64,000 nt of DNA from Alistipes sp. ZOR0009 (GTDB lineage: Bacteria; Bacteroidota; Bacteroidia; Bacteroidales; ZOR0009), in the NCBI RefSeq assembly GCF_000798815.1, contig NZ_JTLD01000110.1, forward strand, positions 3,325 through 67,324. Reading direction: 5' to 3'. The notes beneath the pieces are model-generated. The model was given only the letters and a program-made list of their open reading frames with translations, had not been told where the DNA came from and made no database searches. A program made the translations under genes and the position numbers. Shown piece by piece: positions 24,851 through 32,098 of the stretch. Within the stretch, counting starts at the first letter, position 1, and each line of letters begins with the position of its first letter.

Positions 24851-24921
24851 ATATGAGGTGTAAGATTTGCGATGTGAGACATGAGAACCCATCACATATC
24901 GCATATCACAAATCGCATATC
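24850..24921. repeat. Imperfect inverted repeat of GATATG/GATTTGCGAT type
   Basis: The left arm begins at the stop codon (GATATGAGGTGTAAGATTTG...) and the right arm runs 24892-24921; both are made of GATATG, GATTTGCGAT and GTGA words and pair imperfectly. Similar words (AGAGATAGGAGATGTGATAT) occur at 34896-34915. It may end the upstream transcript and looks like a dispersed non-coding element. Confidence 0.5.
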
Positions 24922-24952
24922 GCTTTTGTAAAGTCTAATATCTAACAACAAT

Positions 24953-26635
24953 ATGTCCGACGACAAAAAGATTATCTTCTCGATGGTTGGGGTGAGCAAA
25001 GTTCTCCCCAACAACAATAAAAAGATCTTAAACAACATTTACCTATCGTTCTTTTACGGAGCCAAAATCGGTATCATCGGTTTAAACGGTTCGGGTAAAT
25101 CTACCCTACTACGCATCATTGCTGGACTAGACAAGTCTATCCAAGGTGATGTGGTGTTCTCGCCTGGCTACAGCGTAGGCTACCTCGAGCAGGAGCCTCA
25201 GCTCGACGAGAGCAAAACCGTTAAGGATATCGTAATGGAGGGTGTACAGCCCGTTGTGGATCTGCTTAAGGAGTATGAAGAGGTAAACGCCAAGTTTATG
25301 GAGCCCATGAGCGACGATGAGATGAACAAGCTTATCGAACGCCAAGGCGAGCTAACCGAACAGATCGACCACGTAAACGGATGGGAGCTCGACAGCATGC
25401 TAGAGCGCGCCATGGACGCCCTTCGCTGCCCCGAACCCGACCAGGTGGTTGGCGTACTATCAGGAGGCGAACGCCGCCGTGTGGCCCTTTGCCGCCTGCT
25501 GCTTCAGCAACCCGACGTGCTGCTGCTCGATGAGCCGACCAACCACCTTGATGCCGAAAGTATCCAGTGGCTCGAAATGCACCTACAGCAGTACAAGGGT
25601 ACCGTTATTGCCGTTACCCACGACCGCTACTTCCTCGATAACGCTGCGGGATGGATCCTTGAACTCGACCGTGGAGAAGGTATTCCATGGAAGGGCAACT
25701 ACAGCAGCTGGCTAGAACAAAAGAGCAAGCGCCTAGAGCAGGAGGAAAAAACGGAAAGCAAGCGCCGTAAAACCCTCGAACGCGAGCTCGAATGGGTACG
25801 TATGGCTCCCAAAGCACGTCAGGCAAAGAGCAAGGCGCGCCTTTCGGCCTACGACAAGCTGCTTAACGAGGATAGCAAGGAGAAGGAAGAAAAGCTGGAG
25901 ATATTTATCCCCAACGGCCCCCGCTTGGGCAACCACGTTATCGACGTGCAGGGCGTAAGCAAGGCCTATGGAGACAAGGTGCTATTCGAAAACCTGAACT
26001 TCTCGCTTCCACCAGCAGGTATTGTTGGGGTTATCGGTCCGAATGGGGTAGGAAAAACTACGCTATTTAAGCTTATCATGGGACTTGAAACCCCAGATAG
26101 CGGAACCTTCTCGGTTGGAGACACCGTAAAGGTGGGATATGCCGACCAGCTGCACAAAAGCATCGACCAGGAGAAGAGCGTATACAACGTAATCTCCGAA
26201 GGAAACGAGCTGATGATGCTTGGCGGAAAGTCAATCAACGCCCGAGCCTACGTATCGCGCTTTAACTTCGGTGGCGCCGATCAGGAAAAGCTGGTTAAGA
26301 ACCTTTCGGGAGGTGAGCGCAACCGCCTACACCTTGCGCTAACGCTTAAAGAGGAGGCAAACGTGCTGCTACTCGACGAGCCTACCAACGACATCGACGT
26401 GAATACGCTACGTGCGCTAGAGGAAGGCCTAGAAGGCTTCGCTGGCTGCGCTGTGGTAATCTCGCACGACCGCTGGTTCCTCGACCGTATCGCCACGCAC
26501 ATTTTGGCCTTCGAGGGCGACTCGCAGGTGGTGTTCTTCGAAGGGGGCTACACCGACTACGAGGAGAACAAGAAGAAGCGCCTTGGCGATGTAACACCCC
26601 ACCGCGTGAAGTACAAAAAGCTCATTAAAGAGTAA
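24953..26635 (+). CDS. ettA: Energy-dependent translational throttle protein EttA (ABC-F ATPase)
   Basis: 560 residues, the standard EttA length. Two ABC domains in tandem, no membrane segments: Walker A GLNGSGKST (from 44) and GPNGVGKTT; signatures LSGGERRR and LSGGERNR; Walker B LLDEPTNHLD and LLDEPTNDID. The linker between the domains (KRLEQEEKTESKRRKTLERELEWVRMAPKARQAKSKARL) is the ABC-F P-site-interacting motif region. EttA binds the ribosomal E site and gates the first elongation step according to the ATP/ADP ratio. A short N-terminal extension MSDDKKIIFSMVGVSK is typical. It is a single gene ending at a strong terminator. Confidence 0.96.
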   Translation: MSDDKKIIFSMVGVSKVLPNNNKKILNNIYLSFFYGAKIGIIGLNGSGKSTLLRIIAGLDKSIQGDVVFSPGYSVGYLEQEPQLDESKTVKDIVMEGVQPVVDLLKEYEEVNAKFMEPMSDDEMNKLIERQGELTEQIDHVNGWELDSMLERAMDALRCPEPDQVVGVLSGGERRRVALCRLLLQQPDVLLLDEPTNHLDAESIQWLEMHLQQYKGTVIAVTHDRYFLDNAAGWILELDRGEGIPWKGNYSSWLEQKSKRLEQEEKTESKRRKTLERELEWVRMAPKARQAKSKARLSAYDKLLNEDSKEKEEKLEIFIPNGPRLGNHVIDVQGVSKAYGDKVLFENLNFSLPPAGIVGVIGPNGVGKTTLFKLIMGLETPDSGTFSVGDTVKVGYADQLHKSIDQEKSVYNVISEGNELMMLGGKSINARAYVSRFNFGGADQEKLVKNLSGGERNRLHLALTLKEEANVLLLDEPTNDIDVNTLRALEEGLEGFAGCAVVISHDRWFLDRIATHILAFEGDSQVVFFEGGYTDYEENKKKRLGDVTPHRVKYKKLIKE

Positions 26636-27019
26636 CCTATAAAAATAGCCTGGCTAAAAAGCAGTATCGTGATACTTTTCAGCCAGGCTATTTGCTTTTT
26701 ATATCCCCGCAAATCCATCCTCTGCAGCTATACTAATTGCCACAAACGGAAGATTGCAAGCCGCGCTTTCTTTAGCATCCCCCAAAAAAACAAGTGTTAC
26801 CCCCTTGTGGAGAGCAACACCTGCCTTGAATGAATTAATTTAAGGCTCTTGTCTTCGCAGATGGGGAACCCTATTCAAATAACACTAAACTTTTATATTC
26901 TAATAGTCGATGATCGAGCTTCGTCATACGCGCAAGGTCCTGCCTCTATGCGGCCAGCTGCAAATGGCTCCCCAAATCCTCCCTACGGGCTAACTTGGAG
27001 CATAAAACACGCCACCAGC
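26636..27019. other. Intergenic region between convergent ettA and the helical unknown gene
   Basis: 384 bp. Apart from the ettA terminator at its left end I see no gene, hairpin or repeat. Confidence 0.6.
26643..26700 (+). terminator. Terminator of ettA
   Basis: 13-bp stem AAATAGCCTGGCT / AGCCAGGCTATTT, an inner GTATC/GATAC helix, then GCTTTTT. Confidence 0.9.
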
Positions 27020-27772
27020 CTACTTTTTACCCTCACGCTTCTTCTTTTCGTCTTCGATGGCCTGCTTGTGCAGCGTCTCGCGCGTCTTAAGCCCAGCCTT
27101 GTAGCGCGTAATAACGCTATTTACCTCGTTGGCAAACGCCACCAGCTCGGGTGTCGACTCAAACTCCAGCTTGTTATTCACAAAGCGAACAAGCTTACCG
27201 ATGCTTTCGCCAAGCGGGATGGATGCCTCAAAGGTAGACTCAGCCATCTTGTCGGCTTGGCTTCCGGTACGCTTTGCCAAGGCCTGCTTTACCATCTGCT
27301 GCCCATCTCTGATATCCTGCACCCAAATATCCCCCTGTATGATGGTTATGCTCTTCTTTAAATCGGGATTCTTGTCTATCTCATTTAGCAGGTTGTCCAC
27401 CACGGCCGTTTCCTGAGCATGTGGCAGGTAGGCAATCCCCTCGTCGAACTTCCGAAAAGCTTGCAGCACCAGCCTACCGGCATTCTGCCAGGCCGGATCG
27501 AGGCGCGATGCACCGCGGGTAGCCGTCGATTTCAACCCACCCAAGCCGCCATCGCGCATGTCGTCGCCAGCCACCAGCTCGGCAGCAAACTCCGGATGCC
27601 CAATTCCTTGGGTTGTTTTTACTAGATTATTATAACAGGTGTCAACGGATTCGAGCAAATCCTTATAGACAGGCTTGTCTTTAAAATACTTGGTTGCGGC
27701 AGTAAGAAACTCGTCCGCAAATGCTTGTTTTTCCTCTAAGAGAAGCTTTCGGTATCTTAAATCTTCTATCAT
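27020..27772 (-). CDS. Unknown helical protein (possibly DUF6261-like)
   Basis: 250 residues with no signal peptide or membrane segment, almost wholly helical, with a highly charged lysine-rich tail (KQAIEDEKKKREGKK). It shows a repeat-like arrangement of two related halves, each a helix pair (about 1-100 and 120-230). This resembles the Bacteroidota helical family DUF6261, but I am not certain. It stands alone on the minus strand, with TTG-N19-TATTTTTA about 30 bp upstream. Function unknown. Confidence 0.65.
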   Translation of the reverse strand: MIEDLRYRKLLLEEKQAFADEFLTAATKYFKDKPVYKDLLESVDTCYNNLVKTTQGIGHPEFAAELVAGDDMRDGGLGGLKSTATRGASRLDPAWQNAGRLVLQAFRKFDEGIAYLPHAQETAVVDNLLNEIDKNPDLKKSITIIQGDIWVQDIRDGQQMVKQALAKRTGSQADKMAESTFEASIPLGESIGKLVRFVNNKLEFESTPELVAFANEVNSVITRYKAGLKTRETLHKQAIEDEKKKREGKK

Positions 27773-27798
27773 AATCGAGATAGTTGGTTAGACTCCGA

Positions 27799-27828
27799 TA
27801 AAAATAGAAAACAATCATTAACATTCAA
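27799..27828 (-). promoter_or_regulatory. Predicted promoter of the 27020-27772 gene
   Basis: On the minus strand: TTG, a 19-nt spacer and TATTTTTA (one base off TAnnTTTG), about 26 nt before the start. Confidence 0.45.
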
Positions 27829-28079
27829 TTGCTATTGTTATATTTTTTTCACACTCAAATTTCATTTTTTACCATAAAACAACCAAAACATCCCGTCAAA
27901 ACGGTCCTTAAGGGCAACAACACCCGCAGCATCCAGCCAAAGCAGCAGCACCCAAATTAACCTACAAGCCAAGCACCTAAAAAGGAACAAACGCCCAACA
28001 AAGCACCCTACAAATACCTCCAATACCGTTTTAGGGGGATTTATGCACAGGCTACCCCACCCCTAGGCGTCCAAATCTT

Positions 28080-28309
28080 GGCTCGTTGGATGGCGAATAG
28101 AGCCTCTGCTCGCTTTTTAGCCATTCGTCACCAGACGAATGGCCTTCAAAAAGCTTTAATTAGCTTTCAACAGGTGTTGAATGGATTTCTAAAAGCTTTA
28201 TTTAACTTTCAACAGGTGACGAATGGCTTTTCAATAACTTTGATTAACATTCAACCGGTGATGAATGGGTTTTCATTAAGTTTAGATAACATTCGACACC
28301 CGTCGAATA
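28080..28309. repeat. 42-bp tandem array with a palindromic head in each unit
   Basis: Units start at 28122, 28164, 28206, 28248 and 28290 (last one partial), exactly 42 bp apart; a more diverged unit precedes at 28080. Each unit opens with a 20-bp head of the form CATTCGTC-ACCA-GACGAATG, followed by a 22-bp AT-rich body. Head changes are often paired: CATTCGTC with GACGAATG, TTCAAC with GTTGAA, ATTCGAC with GTCGAAT. No cas gene is in the window. Confidence 0.85.
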
Positions 28310-28461
28310 CCCAACGCACCCAAGTACCGAGCTGTAAGGGGCTACAAAGGCGCTTTTCGAAAGCACCAGCGACCATTCGGTGGGCGCCGACAGCCTCAGA
28401 AAGGGCCTACGCACCGCATCGGCAGGTGGTAAGTGCCAAGCGTGCGCAGCCATCCCCAAAC

Positions 28462-28494
28462 AAAAAGGGAGGCTGCTCCGAAGAACAGCCTCCC
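28462..28494 (-). terminator. Terminator of the TonB receptor/HMA gene set
   Basis: Stem GGGAGGCTG / CAGCCTCCC (9 bp), followed on the minus strand by TTTTTG. Confidence 0.8.
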
Positions 28495-28662
28495 GCTATC
28501 GTTTAAGCTACGGCCTCACCATAAAAAGGCTCCGTTTGCCACCATCAGGCCATACTTGTAGCCCAAAACTAGGCGTCTGGCAGCGCTGCCAACATCCACC
28601 CTTTAGGGATTATCAAAAATCAGCAATACCGAAGACGCCACAGCTGACCGCAAGTGGGGCTG

Positions 28663-29007
28663 CTAGTGCTTCCCCATGCCCGAATCCTCCTTGCAGCAGG
28701 CGGGCAGCTTGTCGTAGGCCTTGGCATCGCGCTTCACCTCGTCGGCATCGTAGCCCAGCTTGGCAATGGCCGCTCTAATCTTGTCGACGCTGGTTTTGGA
28801 GGCATCAAACTGCACCCACACGGTTTTGTTGTCCACATTCACCTTCAAATCCTTCACCCCCTTTTCGAAGGGGATGTTCTTCATTATGCGCTTTTCGCAC
28901 ATCGAGCACTGAATGGTTGTTTTGATGGTGGCGGTCTCCACCTTTGCCTGAGCGGCGGCAACGATCACCATCAGCACGGCCGCCATCATTCCTAAAATTC
29001 GTTTCAT
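28663..29007 (-). CDS. Periplasmic heavy-metal-associated (HMA) domain protein
   Basis: 114 residues: a signal peptide (to AAAQA) and one ferredoxin-like HMA domain with the metal motif TIQCSMCEKRI (C-x2-C), then 'DLKVNVDNKTVWVQFDASKTSVDKIRAAIAKLGYDAD' typical of MerP/CopZ folds. A second Cys pair CC in the tail (LPACCKEDSGMGKH) and a terminal His may add metal binding. It should carry a soft metal such as copper in the periplasm. It follows a TonB receptor gene by 61 bp on the same strand, an arrangement seen in Bacteroidota metal-uptake loci. The metal identity is inferred. Confidence 0.88.
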   Translation of the reverse strand: MKRILGMMAAVLMVIVAAAQAKVETATIKTTIQCSMCEKRIMKNIPFEKGVKDLKVNVDNKTVWVQFDASKTSVDKIRAAIAKLGYDADEVKRDAKAYDKLPACCKEDSGMGKH

Positions 29008-29068
29008 ATTCGTCTGTTTTTATGATTCTGATACAACATCTTTCTTTTTGCAAGATAGGGATCATCCG

Positions 29069-31291
29069 CTAATTTCGGGAGATGGTCCAGCGCAGCCCGC
29101 CATAAATCTTGCGGCCCATCAGCGGTCCCCAAATAATCGACGAGTCGAAGTAGGGCCCAAATGGGGCGTCGGCACCCACAATGGCGTGCATCTGGCGGTA
29201 GTCGAGAATGTTTTCGACGCCCACGTACAGGTCTACCGTTCTAAATTTTTTGGTAACCTGCGCAAAGAGCATCGGGTACACGGGCGAGTAGTCGCCCATA
29301 CGGTACTTTTCGGGAAAGCCGCTCATGTCGGGGAGCTTGCTCCTACCGTTTAGCTGGGCGGTAAAGTCGAACTTCCACTTGTCGAAGCGCGTGGCGTACG
29401 ACAGGTTGGCCAACGCCCTGTACTTGCCCACCAGCGGCTTATCCTCCAAAACCCCGTTGATGGTTTGCTTCACATCGTTAAAGCGGTAGGCCAGGTAAAC
29501 CTCAAACCGCTCCAATGGCTCGGCCCTCAAATCGACCTGAAAGCTGTTGGAGTACGATTTGCCGGCCAGGTTGTAGAAGTAGACGTGGCTGGCGTCGCGC
29601 TCCATATCCACCACCAGCTGGTTCTGGAAGTCGGTGCGGTAGTAATCTACGCTAATAGACGCCGGGCGGCCTCCCCATAGCTTAAACTCCTTGGTTAGGT
29701 TGATGCCGTAGTTCCAAGCACGCTCCATCCCGATATCCTCCAAGAAGGTAACCTCCCTCGAACTGGCCAAAACGCCCAGATTTTCCGAAAGCGGATTGGG
29801 AGAATGGAAGCCTTTGCCTGCCGAGGCCCTTAGCGATAGGCTAGGCATGATGGCATACTTTAGGTGGAGCCGTGGGGTGAAGAGCCACCCGTAACGGGAG
29901 CTATGGTCGCCCCTTGCGCCTACAATAACGTTCAACTTTTCGCCCAGCGAGTAGGTGTACTGGGCAAAAATCCCCGGAACAACCTCCCTTTTATCAAACG
30001 AGCGGCTGTCTAAATCGGTACGAATATCGTCGTACGAGAAGCTAACGCCTGCCACATACTTGTGGTTGGTATTTCCGATGATGGATTGAAAAAGGAAGTT
30101 GGCGTAAGCGCTGTTCTGCTGCGCATCGTAGTTCCTTAGCCCAAAAAATCCATCCTGATTGTAGTGCGTAAAGCTGGTAACCACGCCAATACTCTGGTAG
30201 GGCTTTCCGGCAAAGGGGATGCCGGTCTTATTGAACACCGAGAAGCTCTCGTTGGCAATATGCGTTCCCCAAATAGCCGACGATCCCTTATCGGCCAAGC
30301 CGAATCCGAGCTGGCCACCCGTACGCTCGTCTCTTAGATACTTAAAACCAGTACGCGACTCGAGCTTTTCGCCCATGTAGTTTAGCCGTCCAAATAGGTT
30401 GGCCTGCCTAGCCAGAGGCATATCCATAAAGCCATCGCTGTTATGATCCTTTTCGGCAAAATTTCCGGAGAGATGCACCAGCCCCATGGCGCTCCACCTC
30501 TCGTTTAGCTTTCCTCCACCATCTACGTTTAGCTCAAAACGGCTGTCCGAATCGCCGTAAAGGTTCACAAAAAGCGGATCGGTGCTCTCGGGTTTCTTGT
30601 ACTCCACGTTAACCTGCCCCGTTATAGATTCGTAGCCGTTAACCACCGAGCTGGCCCCCTTCGAAACCTGAATGGACTGCATCCAAGAGCCAGGCACCGC
30701 ACCTAAACCGTAAGCGGCAGGCACGCCTCGCATCAGCGATATGTTCTCCTCTAGCATTTGGCTGTAAATACCGGCTAAGCCCAGCATTTCGACCTGCTTG
30801 GCGCCAGTTACCGCATCGGAGTAGCCAACCGTAACCGAAGCGCTGTTCTCGAAGCTCTCGGCAAGGTTGCAGCAGGCCAGCTTTTGGAGGCCGCTTTGGG
30901 TAATCACCTCCACCTTTACGGGGTTTAGCTTGGAGATAAAGCTGCCGCCAGTACGTGCCCGAACGGTAACCCCCTCCATTGCTACGCCTGCCTCGTTAAG
31001 CAGCACCTCCATAGGCTTCGACGAGGATGAAACCGCCACCGTATCGTTGCGGTAGCCCACAAAGCTTACCACCAACTTCTTTCCTACCTTCGATTGGGGC
31101 AGCTTAAACGTCCCCTTCGCATCGGAGGTAACCCCTTTGGTTGTCCCCAACCAAACTACGCTAGCACCCGGCAGTGGCGTTTTAGCGCCATCGGGTCCAA
31201 CTCCATAAACCACCCCCACAGCGTTTGATCCCTGAGAGTGGGCGCTTCCCCAAGCAAGCAAAAGGAAGCCTAAAAGCATTATATTCTTCAT
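29069..31291 (-). CDS. TonB-dependent outer-membrane receptor, putative metal receptor
   Basis: 740 residues. Signal peptide, then a carboxypeptidase-regulatory-like extension (about 24-105: VYGVGPDGAKTPLPGASVVWLGTTKGVTSDAKGTFKLP), a plug domain (about 115-230: LNPVKVEVITQSGLQKLACCNLAESFENSASV, SSVVNGYESITGQVNVEYK) and a beta barrel to the aromatic end. The plug's LACCNLAESFE block, with a Cys pair, is typical of the receptors found next to HMA proteins. Its neighbours are a Cys-rich membrane protein upstream and an HMA protein downstream, so copper or a similar metal, free or chelated, is the likely substrate; this is inference from context. Confidence 0.9.
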   Translation of the reverse strand: MKNIMLLGFLLLAWGSAHSQGSNAVGVVYGVGPDGAKTPLPGASVVWLGTTKGVTSDAKGTFKLPQSKVGKKLVVSFVGYRNDTVAVSSSSKPMEVLLNEAGVAMEGVTVRARTGGSFISKLNPVKVEVITQSGLQKLACCNLAESFENSASVTVGYSDAVTGAKQVEMLGLAGIYSQMLEENISLMRGVPAAYGLGAVPGSWMQSIQVSKGASSVVNGYESITGQVNVEYKKPESTDPLFVNLYGDSDSRFELNVDGGGKLNERWSAMGLVHLSGNFAEKDHNSDGFMDMPLARQANLFGRLNYMGEKLESRTGFKYLRDERTGGQLGFGLADKGSSAIWGTHIANESFSVFNKTGIPFAGKPYQSIGVVTSFTHYNQDGFFGLRNYDAQQNSAYANFLFQSIIGNTNHKYVAGVSFSYDDIRTDLDSRSFDKREVVPGIFAQYTYSLGEKLNVIVGARGDHSSRYGWLFTPRLHLKYAIMPSLSLRASAGKGFHSPNPLSENLGVLASSREVTFLEDIGMERAWNYGINLTKEFKLWGGRPASISVDYYRTDFQNQLVVDMERDASHVYFYNLAGKSYSNSFQVDLRAEPLERFEVYLAYRFNDVKQTINGVLEDKPLVGKYRALANLSYATRFDKWKFDFTAQLNGRSKLPDMSGFPEKYRMGDYSPVYPMLFAQVTKKFRTVDLYVGVENILDYRQMHAIVGADAPFGPYFDSSIIWGPLMGRKIYGGLRWTISRN

Positions 31292-31477
31292 TTTTTCGAT
31301 TCATCTATTATGAGACATAGGGCGAGGCACTGCGCTTAACGCTCGGCAGCAGCCCGCTTTGGGTTGATCCTGTACCAAATTCTGGCCTCGAAACGAAACG
31401 CCAGCAACAGGTGCAGAAAAGCGCATTGTAGCATCATGCCACAACGGCTAAAAGCCGTAAGACTTAAAATAGATGAA

Positions 31478-31927
31478 TCACAGACGCAGCTGACGGGTTA
31501 TACCGAAAATTATATCGGTACCCGAGAGTATACGCTTATCAGGCGGGATATCGTCTCTCCAGCAACCATAAGCGGTAGGAGGAGCAACAGCTACTAGAGT
31601 AAAAACAGAATGAGTAAAAAGCCTCTGCATAGAACCGCCATCATCCAGCACACGCTTAGGACTAAACGAGTAGTCATCAACGCTAAGAATTTTGGATGAT
31701 AAGCTGCAGCACCCTTCCTCGTTAACCGATTCGGATGGATTAGAAAGTTTGCCAGCAGTAGGCGCATCGGAGCAGCAGCAAGACGAGAGCTCGTTTATGG
31801 AAACAGAGCTTTTCTGCATACCCTCGCACGAAGAGAAATAGGCAACATAGCTTCCTGAAGCAAGAAGCGCGATTACAGCAAAAAGAGTTGCTGCAAAAAT
31901 TCGCTGTATATGTTGTATTTTTCTCAT
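31478..31927 (-). CDS. Cys-rich exported protein, HYC_CC_PP-like
   Basis: 149 residues from ATG 31927 (the frame is open to 31957 through a TTG start). One hydrophobic N-terminal segment (about 9-25), then a cysteine-rich stretch: SSCEG, SSCCCSDAP and GCCSL, followed by a hydrophobic patch and a PP pair near VAPPTAYG. This resembles the Bacteroidota family named for HYC, CC and PP motifs, which sits beside metal receptors, though here HYC is replaced by SSC. It is upstream of the TonB receptor on the same strand with a 186-bp gap. Likely periplasmic metal binding. Confidence 0.7.
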   Translation of the reverse strand: MRKIQHIQRIFAATLFAVIALLASGSYVAYFSSCEGMQKSSVSINELSSCCCSDAPTAGKLSNPSESVNEEGCCSLSSKILSVDDYSFSPKRVLDDGGSMQRLFTHSVFTLVAVAPPTAYGCWRDDIPPDKRILSGTDIIFGITRQLRL

Positions 31928-31932
31928 TGCGC

Positions 31933-31940
31933 CAAATATA
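31933..31940 (-). promoter_or_regulatory. -7 box of the Cys-rich gene
   Basis: On the minus strand an exact TATATTTG ends 5 nt before the ATG at 31927, which would give a leaderless or nearly leaderless transcript. No clear -33 box. Confidence 0.45.
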
Positions 31941-32046
31941 ACACTCCTTGCCAACATTTGTTGCCCAATTATAACTTTTAAGCTAGCCTAAGCCTAAAAT
32001 ATATGCTTGAGAGCCCCTCGGCATCATAACGAATAGTACAGATACC

Positions 32047-32076
32047 AAAAAGCCTCCCAGCATTGCTGTGGGAGGC
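32047..32076 (-). terminator. Terminator of the P-type ATPase gene
   Basis: Stem GCCTCCCA / TGGGAGGC, 9-nt loop, followed on the minus strand by a T run. Confidence 0.85.
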
Positions 32077-32098
32077 CTATAATGGAAAAGAAATAATC

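Larger units (their letters stand above)
27773..28662. other. Gene-free 890 bp with the 42-bp palindromic tandem array
   Basis: Left part: promoter of the helical gene, then featureless AT-rich and C-rich DNA to about 28080. Then the 42-bp array (28080-28309), and a minus-strand terminator (28462-28494). A frame at 28078-28506 stays open because 42 is a multiple of 3; its second half looks random, so I do not call a gene. Confidence 0.7.

Noticed and set aside
26700-27019. tRNA or structured RNA in the gap after ettA
   Set aside because: No cloverleaf, CCA end or T-loop motif could be found.
28080-28309. CRISPR array
   Set aside because: The unit length and palindromic head look similar, but the 'spacers' resemble each other, the repeats are not identical, and there is no cas gene or leader.
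28078-28506. 142-residue protein with 14-residue repeats
   Set aside because: The frame starts with TTG without a ribosome site, and its second half is unlike a protein. Kept as an alternative in the array finding, not as a gene.
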